From Pseudomonas xionganensis (GTDB lineage Bacteria > Pseudomonadota > Gammaproteobacteria > Pseudomonadales > Pseudomonadaceae), in the NCBI RefSeq assembly GCF_009763245.1, contig NZ_WKJZ01000002.1:428030-492029 (forward strand): a stretch of 64,000 nucleotides of DNA, in the 5' to 3' direction. The stretch's first letter is position 1, and every line of letters starts with the position of its first letter. Below are positions 1-8,983 of the stretch, piece by piece. A program made the translations under genes and the position numbers. The notes below the pieces were generated by a model, which was not told the origin of the DNA, did not search any database, and was given only the letters and a program-made list of their open reading frames with translations.

Positions 1-396
1 CTGCAGGATGGCGTCCACCTCGACCCCCAGGGCCGGCGACAGCTCGGCCATCTCGAAGCTCAGGCTGCCGATAAAGCAGTGGTATTCCAGGCGCTCCTGG
101 CGGGCGAAGTGCTGCACCAGCTCGCCGTAATAGGCGAGGATGCGCTCGCGCGGACTCAGTGCAGGATTGCCCAGTGCCTCGGCATAGCGGGCCAGGCGCG
201 GCTGGTAGACCTGCTGCAGGGCCTGCAGGGCGAAGTCTTCCTTGCTGGCGAAGTAGTGGTAGAAGGAGCCCTTGGGCACCCCCGCCGCCTGCACGATCTC
301 CTGCACACCGGCACCGTGATAACCACGCCGGGTCATTACCTCGGCGCCTTTGGCGAGGATCAGGTCACGCTTGTCGAGTCGGATACTGGAGTTCAT
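1..396 (-). CDS. TetR/AcrR family transcriptional regulator (partial)
   Basis: The gene starts at the ATG at 396 and runs off the left edge, so only the first 132 residues are visible. Residues 10-55 form a typical TetR helix-turn-helix, with the recognition-helix motif GVPKGSFYHYFASKEDF, in the style of the NemR/AcuR subgroup. The remaining visible part is the helical start of the ligand-binding domain. TetR proteins are usually repressors of a neighbouring gene and are released from DNA by a small ligand; the target and the ligand cannot be told from this fragment. The stretch upstream of it is occupied by repeats rather than a divergent gene. Confidence 0.85.
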   Translation of the reverse strand, partial: MNSSIRLDKRDLILAKGAEVMTRRGYHGAGVQEIVQAAGVPKGSFYHYFASKEDFALQALQQVYQPRLARYAEALGNPALSPRERILAYYGELVQHFARQERLEYHCFIGSLSFEMAELSPALGVEVDAILQ

Positions 397-510
397 GCCG
401 GGCAGGATATGACCGGTCGTCTCCCCCGCCCAGCACTATTGATCTGGGTGATTATCGATAAGAAGTGGAGCAGGTTTAGAGAGGCTTGGCCGCGATCAAC
501 TCGCGGCTCA

Positions 511-690
511 ATGATGGTTCCTACGCTCCAGCGTGGGAACCATCAGAGGCAAAAGCAGGCAAGGAAACGAAGTCGTAGGGTGGACATACCGAAGGTTTGT
601 CCACCACCCCAGAGCGCGCTGCTGGACATGGCTTCGCCATGTCCAGCCTACCGAGCTGCGTTCCCACGCAGAGCATGGGAACGATCATGC
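511..690. repeat. Nested palindromic repeats filling the 397-709 gap
   Basis: The 313-base gap between the TetR gene and the PA4642-family gene has no gene. It holds a hairpin at 513-544 (arms GATGGTTCCTACGCT and AGCGTGGGAACCATC), a GTAGGGTGGACA...CCTAC unit at 575-651, and a related hairpin at 658-688 built on GTTCCCACGC. One family lies between two copies of another, as if a repeat had inserted into an older one. These are dispersed intergenic palindromes of the kind common in Pseudomonas. Confidence 0.75.
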
Positions 691-709
691 CCGCGATAAA
701 GAGCGCCAA

Positions 710-997
710 TCAGCCGCGGGCGGCCTTGATCACGTCGATATAGGGCTCGGCAAAGCGCTGATCCTGGATCAGGGCGATAAAGTCGTTGCCTTTGGCGTCC
801 TTGGTATTCAGGTCATAGCCGGCGGCCTTGAAGAAGCCGACAAACCGCTCGAAGTCGTCGATGCGCAGGCCACGGTAGGCCTTGACCAGCTTGTGCAGGG
901 ACGGCGGGGTGTCGTCGGCCGGCTCCACGGCCAGGAACAGCTTGATCGACTCGTCGCTGATCTCTTCGCCAATCACCTGTTTCTTGTCTTTGCGCAT
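710..997 (-). CDS. PA4642 family protein, function unknown
   Basis: A 95-residue soluble, charged protein that matches, from memory, the P. aeruginosa PA4642 family over its whole length (start MRKDKKQVIG, core LRIDDFERFVGFF). No enzymatic motif is visible. Two adjacent ATG codons exist; the second, at 997, is preferred because the GGAG at its 5' side is then six bases away and because the family starts MRKDKK. In P. aeruginosa this gene lies close to hpt, upp and uraA, which also follow here, so the neighbourhood is conserved. Function is not known. Confidence 0.8.
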   Translation of the reverse strand: MRKDKKQVIGEEISDESIKLFLAVEPADDTPPSLHKLVKAYRGLRIDDFERFVGFFKAAGYDLNTKDAKGNDFIALIQDQRFAEPYIDVIKAARG

Positions 998-1178
998 CAT
1001 CTACTCCAGCTTGCGGGCTCGGTGGGGCCGGCAGTTTACCCCTGGCCACCCCGGGGCTCAACGCATGCCGTACAACCCTGTCTTGTAGCACGGCCCGGGG
1101 GCCTGCCCCAGGCGACTTAGGTCCAGTCCAGGGCGGCGCGGGCCGCTCTATACTCAAGGCATCCAGCCTGGAGTCGCC

Positions 1179-2888
1179 ATGCCCCTACCCCCACTGTTCG
1201 CCGCCTGGCGGCAAAGCCTGCGCGCCGGCTTTACCTGGCAGCGCCTGCGCGGCGACCTGACGGCCGGGCTGACGGTGGGCATTATTGCCATTCCCCTGGC
1301 CATGGCCCTGGCGATAGCCGTGGGCGTGGCGCCGCAGCACGGACTGTATACGGTGCTGGTGGCCGGCAGCCTGATCGCCCTGTGTGGCGGCTCGCGCTTT
1401 AACGTGTCCGGCCCCACGGCGGCCTTTGTGGTGATTCTGCTGCCGATCACCCAGCAATTCGGCCTGGGCGGCCTGCTGCTGTGCACCCTGCTAGCCGGAC
1501 TGATCCTGATCTGCCTGGGGCTGATGCGCGCCGGACGCCTGATCGAGTTTGTTCCCTACCCGGTGACCCTGGGCTTTACCGCCGGCATCGGCATCGTCAT
1601 CGCCACCCTGCAGCTCAAGGACCTGCTCGGCCTGAGCCTGAGCAGCCAGCCCGCCCACTATCTGCAGCACTGGAGCGCCCTGTGGCAGGCCCTGCCCAGC
1701 CTGCAACCGGGGGACTGCCTGGTGGCCCTGGTGTGCCTGGCGGTGCTGCTGATCTGGCCGCGCTGGGTGCCGAAAGTGCCCGGGCATCTGGCAGCACTGG
1801 CCGTCGGCGCCCTGCTCGCGCTGTTGCTGGAGGCCGGCGGTGTGCCGGTGGCGACCCTGGGCGAGCGTTTCAGCTACAGCCTGGACGGCATCGAGCATCC
1901 CGGCATCCCGCCCTTTCTGCCCAGCCCGCTGCTGCCCTGGCAGCTGCCGGGGCCCGATGGTCAGCCGTTGCTGCTGAGCTTCGAATTGTTGCGCCAGCTG
2001 CTCGCCCCGGCTTTCGCCATCGCCATGCTCGGCGCCATCGAATCGCTGCTGTGCGCGGTGGTGGCCGATGGCATGACCGGCAGCAAGCACGACCCCAATG
2101 CCGAACTGCTCGGCCAGGGCATCGGCAATCTGCTGGCGCCCTTCTTCGCCGGCATCACCGCCACCGCCGCCATCGCCCGTACCGCGGCCAATGTGCGCGC
2201 CGGGGCCTTCTCGCCCCTGGCGGCGATCATCCATGCCGGCGTGGTGTTGATCGCCATTCTGTTTCTCGCCCCGCTGTTCAGCTACCTGCCCATGGCCGCC
2301 CTGGCCGCCCTGCTGCTGATGGTGGCCTGGAACATGAGCGAGGTGCGGCATGTGGGCCACACCCTGCGCATCGCCCCGCGCAGCGATGTGCTGGTGCTGC
2401 TGACCTGCCTGGTCCTGACCGTGCTGTTCGATATGGTGCTGGCGGTGGGCGTCGGCCTGCTGCTGGCCGCCGGCCTGTTTATCAAGCGCATGAGCGACCT
2501 GACCGATACCGAGCCGCTGACCAAGGGCTTTCACCAGGCCCTGGCGGATCTGCCCGAGCATGTGCTGGCCTACGCCATCCGTGGCCCGCTGTTTTTCGGC
2601 GCGGCGGAAAAAGCCCTGAGCGTACTGCGCCGCTTTACCCCGGGGGTAAGGGTGGTGATCGTCGATATCAGCGCCGTACCGCTGCTGGACATGACCGCCC
2701 TGGCGGCCCTGGACAATGTGCTGCGCGACTACCGCGAGCAGGGCGTGGGGCTGATTCTGAGCGGGCCGACGCCCCAGGTGCGCCTGCAACTACGCCGCGC
2801 CGGCATCCAGCGCCGCGACGGCGAGCTGGCCTATGTGCGCGACTTGCAGCAGGCCCGGGAAAAGGCCCTGCGCTGGCTGGGGCCCTGA
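1179..2888 (+). CDS. dauA: SulP family C4-dicarboxylate transporter DauA
   Basis: A 569-residue inner-membrane SulP/SLC26 permease. It resembles E. coli DauA (YchM, about 559 residues) nearly end to end: an N-terminal membrane domain with about 10-14 hydrophobic helices, the SulP signature GGSRFNVSGPTAAFVVIL near residue 70, the motif AMLGAIESLLCAVVADGMTG near 285, and a C-terminal cytoplasmic STAS domain (about 450-560). DauA takes up succinate and other C4-dicarboxylates at acidic pH; sulfate or bicarbonate transport is the main alternative within the family. Start chosen from a GGAG seven bases upstream. Appears monocistronic. Confidence 0.85.
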   Translation: MPLPPLFAAWRQSLRAGFTWQRLRGDLTAGLTVGIIAIPLAMALAIAVGVAPQHGLYTVLVAGSLIALCGGSRFNVSGPTAAFVVILLPITQQFGLGGLLLCTLLAGLILICLGLMRAGRLIEFVPYPVTLGFTAGIGIVIATLQLKDLLGLSLSSQPAHYLQHWSALWQALPSLQPGDCLVALVCLAVLLIWPRWVPKVPGHLAALAVGALLALLLEAGGVPVATLGERFSYSLDGIEHPGIPPFLPSPLLPWQLPGPDGQPLLLSFELLRQLLAPAFAIAMLGAIESLLCAVVADGMTGSKHDPNAELLGQGIGNLLAPFFAGITATAAIARTAANVRAGAFSPLAAIIHAGVVLIAILFLAPLFSYLPMAALAALLLMVAWNMSEVRHVGHTLRIAPRSDVLVLLTCLVLTVLFDMVLAVGVGLLLAAGLFIKRMSDLTDTEPLTKGFHQALADLPEHVLAYAIRGPLFFGAAEKALSVLRRFTPGVRVVIVDISAVPLLDMTALAALDNVLRDYREQGVGLILSGPTPQVRLQLRRAGIQRRDGELAYVRDLQQAREKALRWLGP

Positions 2889-2896
2889 TGCGTCCT

Positions 2897-3013
2897 GGTG
2901 GAAAACGCTACGCGGTTTTCCACCCTGCACAGGCCGGTAATCCGTAGGGTGGATAACGCGAAGCTTATCCACCAGAGGCTAGTGCGGTGGACAGGTCTAA
3001 GGCCCATCCACCC
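2897..3013. repeat. Two GTGGA-type palindromes between dauA and hpt
   Basis: A hairpin at 2897-2924 (GGTGGAAAAC / GTTTTCCACC) is followed by a GTAGGGTGGATAACGC unit at 2944-2973, and by a decayed partner arm ending CATCCACCCC at 3013. It lies between the convergent ends of dauA and hpt and could act as a bidirectional transcript end. Confidence 0.65.
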
Positions 3014-3028
3014 CAACGTTCAGAACGC

Positions 3029-3586
3029 TTACAGCCCCTTGACCGCGTAGATGCCCGGCGCGTTGCGCCAGTAGCCCTTGTAGTCCATGCCGTAGCCGAA
3101 GATATAACGGTCGATGCAGGGCAGGCCGACAAAATCCGCCTTCAGGTCCGGGCGGGCCTTGCGGTCATGGTCCTTGTCGATCAGCACGGCGGTATGCACG
3201 GCACGGGCACCGGCATGGCGGCAGAAGTCGATGATGGCGCCCAGGGTGTGCCCCTCATCGAGGATGTCATCGATGATCAGCACATCACGATCGATAAAGG
3301 AGATTTCCGGCTTGGCCTTCCAGAACAGCTCGCCGCCGCTGGTTTCGTTGCGGTAGCGGGTGGCGTGCAGGTAGGACAGCTCCAGAGGGAAGTTGAGCTT
3401 GGGCAGCAGCTTGCCGGAGAAGATCAAACCGCCGTTCATCACGCAGAACACCACCGGGTTGCTCTCGGCCAGCTGGCCATTGATCACCTCGGCGAGCTGG
3501 TCGATGGCAGCCTCCACCTGGGCTTCGGTGTACAGGCAATCGGCTTCGGCCATGACTTGGCGGATATGCGCGAGATCGACGGACAT
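3029..3586 (-). CDS. hpt: Hypoxanthine-guanine phosphoribosyltransferase
   Basis: A 185-residue cytoplasmic enzyme that converts hypoxanthine (and guanine) plus PRPP to IMP/GMP in purine salvage. The PRPP-binding loop VLIIDDILDEGHT is clear in the middle of the protein, and a flexible-loop region and the C-terminal nucleobase-binding segment DYKGYWRN are present. An upstream in-frame extension exists, but the start at 3586 has a strong AGGAG six to nine bases before it and gives the normal family length. It is divergent from upp, which salvages uracil, as in P. aeruginosa. Confidence 0.93.
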   Translation of the reverse strand: MSVDLAHIRQVMAEADCLYTEAQVEAAIDQLAEVINGQLAESNPVVFCVMNGGLIFSGKLLPKLNFPLELSYLHATRYRNETSGGELFWKAKPEISFIDRDVLIIDDILDEGHTLGAIIDFCRHAGARAVHTAVLIDKDHDRKARPDLKADFVGLPCIDRYIFGYGMDYKGYWRNAPGIYAVKGL

Positions 3587-3834
3587 GCTGTGTTCTCCTG
3601 GATGAGCGGCTGCGCACAAACCAGCAAACCTGATCGATGCGTCAAAATAAAAGCCGGCAAAGGTACGCATCCGCAGGGCGCGGAGCAACCCCTGGCGGAC
3701 AAAGTGCAGAAAAGTCTGCCAGCGGAGGAAATTTAGCCGCTAAATTTGCCAATCTCCACGCGCACAGAGGTTTATTGGCATGGCCAATGCTTTACTCTAA
3801 CGCGATTTTTGACGCCCACCGCTGGAGACGCCCC

Positions 3835-4473
3835 ATGCCCGTCCATGAGATCCGCCACCCGCTGATCCGCCACAAGCTCGGCCTGATGCGCCGTGCCGAT
3901 ATCAGCACGAAAAACTTTCGCGAACTGGCCCAGGAGGTTGGCGCCCTGCTGACCTATGAAGCGACCCAGGACCTGCCTCTGGAAAACTACGAAATCCAGG
4001 GCTGGGCCGGCACCGTGCAAGTGGAGAAGATCGCCGGCAAGAAGATCACCGTGGTACCGATCCTGCGCGCCGGTATCGGCATGCTCGACGGTGTGCTCAG
4101 CCTGATCCCCGGGGCCAAGGTCAGTGCCGTGGGCGTGGCGCGCAACGAGGAAACCCTGCAGGCCCACACTTATCTGGAAAAGCTCGCCCCGGAAATCGAC
4201 GAGCGCCTGGCCCTGATCATCGACCCCATGCTGGCCACTGGCGGCTCCATGGTCGCCACTATCGACCTGCTGAAAAAGGCCGGCTGCAAGGAAATCCGCG
4301 CCATGGTTCTGGTCGCCGCCCCCGAAGGCATCAAGGTGGTCAACGACGCCCACCCGGACGTGACCATTTTCACCGCCTCCATCGACCAGCGCCTGAACGA
4401 GCACGGCTACATCATTCCCGGCCTGGGCGATGCTGGGGACAAGATCTTCGGCACCAAACAGAAGGAAGCCTGA
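3835..4473 (+). CDS. upp: Uracil phosphoribosyltransferase
   Basis: A 212-residue enzyme that makes UMP from uracil and PRPP. The PRPP loop [15 protein letters not shown] and the C-terminal uracil-binding region [18 protein letters not shown] are intact. The start at 3835 follows GGAG and matches the family length; longer in-frame starts would run into the promoter region. The stop codon is one base before the uraA start, so upp and uraA form a tight two-gene operon for uracil uptake and salvage. Confidence 0.95.
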   Translation: MPVHEIRHPLIRHKLGLMRRADISTKNFRELAQEVGALLTYEATQDLPLENYEIQGWAGTVQVEKIAGKKITVVPILRAGIGMLDGVLSLIPGAKVSAVGVARNEETLQAHTYLEKLAPEIDERLALIIDPMLATGGSMVATIDLLKKAGCKEIRAMVLVAAPEGIKVVNDAHPDVTIFTASIDQRLNEHGYIIPGLGDAGDKIFGTKQKEA

Positions 4474-4474
4474 T

Positions 4475-5740
4475 ATGCAGGACCATATGCAGGACGCCAC
4501 CTGGCGCCAGGCCCTGGCCGGTTCGCAGATGCTCTTCGTGGCCTTCGGCGCCCTGGTGCTGATGCCGCTGATCACCGGCATGGACCCGAACGTGGCGCTG
4601 TTCACCGCCGGTATCGGCACCCTGATCTTCCACCTGGTGACCAAGAACCAGGTGCCGGTGTTTCTCGCCTCCAGCTTTGCCTTTATCGCCCCGATCATGG
4701 CGGCCAAGGCCGACTTCGGCCTGCCCGCCACCCTCGGCGGCCTGGTCGCCGCCGGCTTTGCCTATATGCTTCTGGCCGGCGCGGTGAAGCTCAAGGGCAC
4801 CGGTTTTATCGACCGCCTGCTGCCGCCGGTGGTGATCGGCCCGGTGATCATGGCGATCGGCCTGGGCCTGGCCCCGGTGGCGGCCAATATGGCCATGGGC
4901 AAGGCCGGTGACGCCAGCGTGCAGCTGGTGCCCGGCGACGTGGCACTGATGATCTCCCTGCCAGCCCTGATCACCACCCTGATCGTGGCGGTGATCGGCC
5001 GCGGCATCTTCCGCCTGGTGCCGATTCTCTGCGGCATCGCCGTGGGCTATGGCCTGGCCATCTTCTTCGGCGTGGTGGATTTCAGCGCAGTGAGCGCAGC
5101 GCCCTGGCTGGCGGTGCCCAACTTCGTCGCCCCGGAACTGCACTGGGGCGCCATCCTGTTTATCCTGCCGGTGGCCATCGCCCCGGCCATCGAGCATATC
5201 GGCGATGTACTGGCGATTGGCACGGTGACCGGCAAGAACTACCTGAAACAGCCGGGCCTGCACCGCACCCTGCTCGGCGACGGCCTGGCCACCTCGGCCG
5301 CAGGCCTGCTCGGCGGGCCGCCCAACACCACCTACTCGGAAGTCACCGGGGCGGTGATGCTGACCAAGAATTTCAACCCCAAGGTCATGCTCTGGGCGGC
5401 GCTGATCGCCATTGTGCTGGCCTTTATCGGCAAGTTCGGGGCGATACTGCAGAGCATCCCGGTGCCGGTGATGGGCGGTATTCTCTGCCTGCTGTTCGGC
5501 TCCATCGCGGTGGTGGGCCTGAATACCCTGATCCGCCATCAGGTGGACCTGTCCGAGGCACGCAACCTGGTGATTGTCGCGGTAACCCTGGTGTTCGGCA
5601 TCGGCGGCATGGTGATCGGCGCCGGCGACGTCAGCCTCAAGGGCATCTCCCTGTGCGGCATCGTCGCCATCCTGCTCAACCTGCTGCTGCCCGGCGGCAA
5701 GGGCTGGAGCAACCGCAACCTGGACACCGAACAGGGTTAA
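4475..5740 (+). CDS. uraA: Uracil:proton symporter (NCS2 family)
   Basis: A 421-residue inner-membrane permease of the NCS2 nucleobase transporter family, with about 14 hydrophobic segments. The region VAIAPAIEHIGDVLAIG carries the glutamate used for uracil binding in UraA, and GGPPNTTYSEVTGAV is the family signature of the core domain. Start at 4475: GAAGG seven bases upstream inside the end of upp. Ends before a strong terminator. It brings in the uracil that Upp converts to UMP. Confidence 0.93.
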   Translation: MQDHMQDATWRQALAGSQMLFVAFGALVLMPLITGMDPNVALFTAGIGTLIFHLVTKNQVPVFLASSFAFIAPIMAAKADFGLPATLGGLVAAGFAYMLLAGAVKLKGTGFIDRLLPPVVIGPVIMAIGLGLAPVAANMAMGKAGDASVQLVPGDVALMISLPALITTLIVAVIGRGIFRLVPILCGIAVGYGLAIFFGVVDFSAVSAAPWLAVPNFVAPELHWGAILFILPVAIAPAIEHIGDVLAIGTVTGKNYLKQPGLHRTLLGDGLATSAAGLLGGPPNTTYSEVTGAVMLTKNFNPKVMLWAALIAIVLAFIGKFGAILQSIPVPVMGGILCLLFGSIAVVGLNTLIRHQVDLSEARNLVIVAVTLVFGIGGMVIGAGDVSLKGISLCGIVAILLNLLLPGGKGWSNRNLDTEQG

Positions 5741-5753
5741 GCCGTCCGGCAAC

Positions 5754-5792
5754 AAAAATGCCGCCTGGGGGTGACCTCAGGCGGCATTTTTT
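5754..5792 (+). terminator. Rho-independent terminator of upp-uraA
   Basis: A perfect stem AAAATGCCGCCTG / CAGGCGGCATTTT with a 10-base loop, followed by more T residues, 13 bases after the uraA stop. The A-tract on the other side would let it work in both directions. Confidence 0.9.
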
Positions 5793-5830
5793 ATGGCTGT
5801 GTCTAGGGTCTGTTGCATGCAGCAATGCCT

Positions 5831-5895
5831 TGTAGGAGCCAGCTTGCTGGCGATCCCGGCAGATCAGAAGCATCGCCAGCAAGCTGGCTCCTACA
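5831..5895. repeat. Classic Pseudomonas REP pair (TGTAGGAGCCAGC family)
   Basis: Two inverted copies of TGTAGGAGCCAGCTTGCTGG face each other across a short spacer. Each copy is itself a small hairpin (GCCAGC..GCTGGC). This is the well-known Pseudomonas REP family mobilised in trans by REP-associated tyrosine transposases; no such transposase gene is in this window. It sits between the convergent uraA and moaE genes. Confidence 0.88.
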
Positions 5896-5967
5896 GAGTT
5901 TGTTGCGCGATAGCGCGGCGCCCGAACGACGGAGCCTTCTAAGCCCCGCGCTCAAAAGCCTGACGGC

Positions 5968-6426
5968 TTAGCCCTTGTCCTGCCAGCGTTCGGCGGCGGC
6001 CTGGTCGCTGCAACGGCCGTCAACCCAGCGCGGGCCGTCGGCGGTGTCTTCCTTTTTCCAGAAGGGTGCGCGGGTTTTCAGGTAATCCATGATGAAGATG
6101 CAGGCATCGAAGGCGGCCTGGCGATGGGCGCTGCTGGTGCCGACAAAGACGATGGGCTCGCCCGGCTCCAGACGACCGACCCGGTGGATGATCTCGATAT
6201 TCAGCAGCGGCCAGCGCTGGGCCGCCTCCTCGGCGATCTTGCCTAGGGATTTCTCGGTCATGCCGGGGAAGTGTTCGAGAAACATGCCGCCCACCTCGCG
6301 GCCTTCATTGAAGTCGCGCACATAGCCGACAAAGCTGACCACCGCACCGATGCCTAAGTTGGCGGCATGCAGGGCATTAAGGGCCAGGCCCGGATCAAAG
6401 GGCGCGGACTGCACACGAATGCCCAT
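5968..6426 (-). CDS. moaE: Molybdopterin synthase catalytic (large) subunit
   Basis: A 152-residue enzyme subunit that, with thiocarboxylated MoaD, adds the two sulfurs to precursor Z to make molybdopterin. The catalytic lysine region PFWKKED near residue 121 and the conserved start region VVSFVGYVRDF are present, as is the HRQAAFDACIFIMDYLK helix. It starts two bases after the moaD stop, with an AGGCGG ribosome site inside the end of moaD, in the order moaC-moaD-moaE. The cofactor would serve molybdoenzymes elsewhere; the modABC uptake genes lie at 55-57 kb of this window. Confidence 0.95.
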   Translation of the reverse strand: MGIRVQSAPFDPGLALNALHAANLGIGAVVSFVGYVRDFNEGREVGGMFLEHFPGMTEKSLGKIAEEAAQRWPLLNIEIIHRVGRLEPGEPIVFVGTSSAHRQAAFDACIFIMDYLKTRAPFWKKEDTADGPRWVDGRCSDQAAAERWQDKG

Positions 6427-6428
6427 CT

Positions 6429-6671
6429 TTAACCGCCTGTTACTGTTGGAAAAAACGCCACTTCATCGCCGGCCTGCAAGGGCTCGTCGAGGCTGCAGAG
6501 CTCCTGATTGCGTGCACACATCAGGTTCTGCTCGGCCAGCACATCCCACACCCCACCACGGCCCAGCAGGTGCTGGCGCAGCTCATCGAGGCTGGCGAAT
6601 TCGCCGTTCAACTGCTCGCCATCCAGGCCCAGGGCCTCGCGATAACGGGCGAAATACTGCACGCGGATCAT
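6429..6671 (-). CDS. moaD: Molybdopterin synthase sulfur carrier (small) subunit
   Basis: An 80-residue ubiquitin-fold protein ending in the required Gly-Gly (FFPTVTGG), which is adenylated and thiocarboxylated before sulfur transfer by MoaE. The start at 6671 overlaps the moaC stop in an ATGA, indicating translational coupling. The length is normal for MoaD. A longer in-frame start exists inside moaC but would add residues unlike the family. Confidence 0.94.
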   Translation of the reverse strand: MIRVQYFARYREALGLDGEQLNGEFASLDELRQHLLGRGGVWDVLAEQNLMCARNQELCSLDEPLQAGDEVAFFPTVTGG

Positions 6672-7144
6672 GCCTCGTCCTCCAGCTTGTAGTGGCCGCT
6701 CTTGCCGCCGAGTTTCTCCAGCAGGCGCACCTGCTCGATGACCATGGCGCGGTCCACCGCCTTGCACATGTCGTAGATGGTCAGGGCGGCCACACTGGCG
6801 GCGGTCAGGGCCTCCATTTCCACCCCGGTCTGCCCGGCCAGCTTGCAGGTGGCGCGGATATGCACGGCATCCTCGCCTTGCGCGCTGAGTTCGACCTTGA
6901 CCCCGGTCAACAGCAGCGGATGACAGAGCGGAATCAGATCGCTGGTCTTCTTCGCCGCCTGGATACCGGCGATACGCGCCACGGCGAACACATCGCCCTT
7001 GGGGTGTTCGCCCTGAACGATCATCTGCAGGGTCTGCGGGCGCATGCGCACCCGGGCTTCGGCACTGGCTTCGCGGAAGGTATTGGCCTTGTCGGTGACA
7101 TCGACCATATGGGCATGGCCCTGGGCATCGAGATGGGTAAGCAC
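6668..7144 (-). CDS. moaC: Cyclic pyranopterin monophosphate synthase
   Basis: A 158-residue enzyme of the first step of molybdenum cofactor synthesis, which converts the MoaA product to cyclic pyranopterin monophosphate. Conserved segments [20 protein letters not shown] and [14 protein letters not shown] are intact. I place the start at a GTG (7144; [15 protein letters not shown] follows) because the family begins at this point and a TGGAG lies just upstream; the ATG further upstream would add about 26 atypical residues running into a terminator. moaA is not in the window. Confidence 0.93.
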   Translation of the reverse strand: MLTHLDAQGHAHMVDVTDKANTFREASAEARVRMRPQTLQMIVQGEHPKGDVFAVARIAGIQAAKKTSDLIPLCHPLLLTGVKVELSAQGEDAVHIRATCKLAGQTGVEMEALTAASVAALTIYDMCKAVDRAMVIEQVRLLEKLGGKSGHYKLEDEA

Positions 7145-7204
7145 GGGCTGACTCCAGAAAGGGATGGCCCGATTGTAAACCCGCAGGTCAGGATATGGCA
7201 GGCA

Positions 7205-7233
7205 TAAAAATGCCCCGAGCATAAGCCGGGGCG
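7205..7233 (-). terminator. Terminator downstream of the PhoH-family gene
   Basis: Read on the minus strand, GCCCCG / CGGGGC arms with an eight- to nine-base loop are followed by ATTTTTA. It ends the PhoH-family transcript just before the moaC start. Confidence 0.75.
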
Positions 7234-7256
7234 TTGGGACTCTGGTTGATCAATGT

Positions 7257-7280
7257 CCCTCTCCCGCATCCGGGAGAGGG
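7257..7280. repeat. CCCTCTCCCG palindrome
   Basis: A perfect short palindrome, CCCTCTCCCG / CGGGAGAGGG, 13 bases after the PhoH-family stop. The same CT-rich family occurs at 21836-21870 and twice at 33019-33127. Confidence 0.6.
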
Positions 7281-7292
7281 TTGCGAGGCCTG

Positions 7293-8684
7293 CTACATAT
7301 GGGTTTCCGCGTACTCGGCGAGGATAGAGCGCGGCACGCCCTGCAGGGTGATATGCACGCCGTGGGCAAAGTCCTTGAAGCGTTCGGTGAGGTAGGTCAG
7401 GCCCGAACTGGGCGCCGACAGGTAGGGGGTGTCGATCTGCGCCAGATTGCCCAGGCAGACCACCTTGGAGCCGTTGCCGGCGCGGGTGATGATGGTTTTC
7501 ATCTGATGCGGGGTGAGGTTCTGGCACTCGTCGATGAGGATCAGGCTCTGCTGGAAGCTGCGCCCGCGAATGTAGTTGAGCGATTTAAATTGCAGCGGCA
7601 CCTTCTGCAGGATGTAGTCGACGCTGCCATGGGTACTTTCATCGTCCATATGCAGGGCTTCCAGGTTGTCGGTGATGGCGCCGAGCCAAGGTTCCATCTT
7701 CTCCGCCTCGGTGCCGGGCAGAAAGCCGATTTCCTGATCCAGCCCCTGCACGCTGCGGGTGGCGATGATGCGTCGGTAGCGCTTGCTGACCATGGTCTGC
7801 TCGATGGCCGCAGCCAGGGCCAGGATGGTCTTGCCGGAACCGGCGGCGCCGGACAGGTTGACCAGGTGGATATCCGGGTCGAGCAGGGCATAGAGCGCCA
7901 GGGCCTGGTGGATATCCCGCGGGCGCAGGCCCCAGGCTTCCTGGTGCAGCAGCGGCTCCTGGTGCAGGTCGAGGATCACCAGCTCGTCGTCCTTGATCGC
8001 CTTGATCCAGCCGACAAAGCCCTGTTCATCCAGCAGGAATTCGTTGACGTGCACCGCCGGCAGGTTGTCGGTGAGCTGCACGCGGTGCCAGGTGCGGCCA
8101 TGATCCTGGCGGGTTTCCACCTTGCTCACCCGATCCCAGAAGGAGCCGCCCATGTCGTGGTAGCCCTGGGACAGCAACGACACATCGTCCACCAGCTGGT
8201 CGGTGTGGTAGTCCTCCGACTCGATGCCGCAGGCCCGCGCCTTTAGGCGCATGTTGATGTCCTTGGTCACCAGCACCACATCCAGGCCAGGACGACGGGT
8301 CTTCAGCTCCACCAGCTGATTGATGATCTTGTTGTCGTTGAGGTCTTCCGGCAGCCAGGTGATGGGCGAGGCACTCTTGCTCATCAGAATCGAGAGGAAA
8401 CCGCAGGGGCCGCTCTTCTCGCGCTGGATCGGCACACCGTGCTCCACCTCATCCGGGGTGGCGCCGCCGAGGATCTTGTCGATCAGACGGATGGCCTGCC
8501 GGCACTCGGCCGCCACGCCCTGTTTGCCGGTCTTCAGCTTGTCCAGTTCCTCCAGTACGGTCATCGGGATGGCGACATGGTGCTCCTGAAAATTCAGCAG
8601 CGCATTGGGATCGTGGATCAGCACATTGGTGTCGAGGGCATACAGGGTTGGAGCGGTGGGCTTGGCGCGTCCGTGGTCATCCAT
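7293..8684 (-). CDS. PhoH family ATPase with N-terminal PIN domain
   Basis: A 463-residue cytoplasmic protein with two domains. Residues 14-160 are a PIN nuclease domain (YALDTNVLI with the first catalytic Asp at 18, EELDKLK at 45-51, LVTKDINMRLKA near 138-149). Residues 250-463 are a PhoH P-loop ATPase: Walker A GAAGSGKT at 279-286 and Walker B LILIDE at 381-386. This architecture is the PhoH2 / YlaK type, for which an RNA-unwinding and cleaving activity has been described in actinobacterial homologues. The role in Pseudomonas is not established. It appears to be transcribed alone, with its own terminator. Confidence 0.88.
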   Translation of the reverse strand: MDDHGRAKPTAPTLYALDTNVLIHDPNALLNFQEHHVAIPMTVLEELDKLKTGKQGVAAECRQAIRLIDKILGGATPDEVEHGVPIQREKSGPCGFLSILMSKSASPITWLPEDLNDNKIINQLVELKTRRPGLDVVLVTKDINMRLKARACGIESEDYHTDQLVDDVSLLSQGYHDMGGSFWDRVSKVETRQDHGRTWHRVQLTDNLPAVHVNEFLLDEQGFVGWIKAIKDDELVILDLHQEPLLHQEAWGLRPRDIHQALALYALLDPDIHLVNLSGAAGSGKTILALAAAIEQTMVSKRYRRIIATRSVQGLDQEIGFLPGTEAEKMEPWLGAITDNLEALHMDDESTHGSVDYILQKVPLQFKSLNYIRGRSFQQSLILIDECQNLTPHQMKTIITRAGNGSKVVCLGNLAQIDTPYLSAPSSGLTYLTERFKDFAHGVHITLQGVPRSILAEYAETHM

Positions 8685-8983
8685 ACTCGGTCACCTTCTT
8701 CTAGTAGCCAAGCGGCGCAAGGGCGAGCTGCGCCGCGGAGGGGGCCGCCGACTTCTCGGTGCAGGGCCGAGAAGATACAAGCAAGGTGAGGGCCAATGGC
8801 CGCCACCTGTCTGCAGGGTTCGGCGGTCTTGTCTTCTGTATTAGCGCAAAAGAGATGACAGAAAAACGTTTTTTTACCGCTTTGCAGGTTTATTTGTCGG
8901 TGCGACAAAAAGCCCTTGGCGCCCTGCCCGGCCACCGTTAAAGTCGGAAGTCCAGCCGGGCGCAAAACCCTCGAAAATTCGCC
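8685..8983. other. Gene-free gap between the PhoH-family gene and dmeF
   Basis: About 300 bases without a supportable gene. It must carry the promoter of the PhoH-family gene (minus strand). Bases 8840-8910 are AT-rich, including a run of seven T at 8871-8877. No terminator hairpin of dmeF and no repeat of the families seen elsewhere were recognised. Confidence 0.5.

Noticed and set aside
1491..2789. 432-codon open frame on the minus strand
   Set aside because: Antisense to dauA; glutamine/histidine-rich with no recognisable domain.
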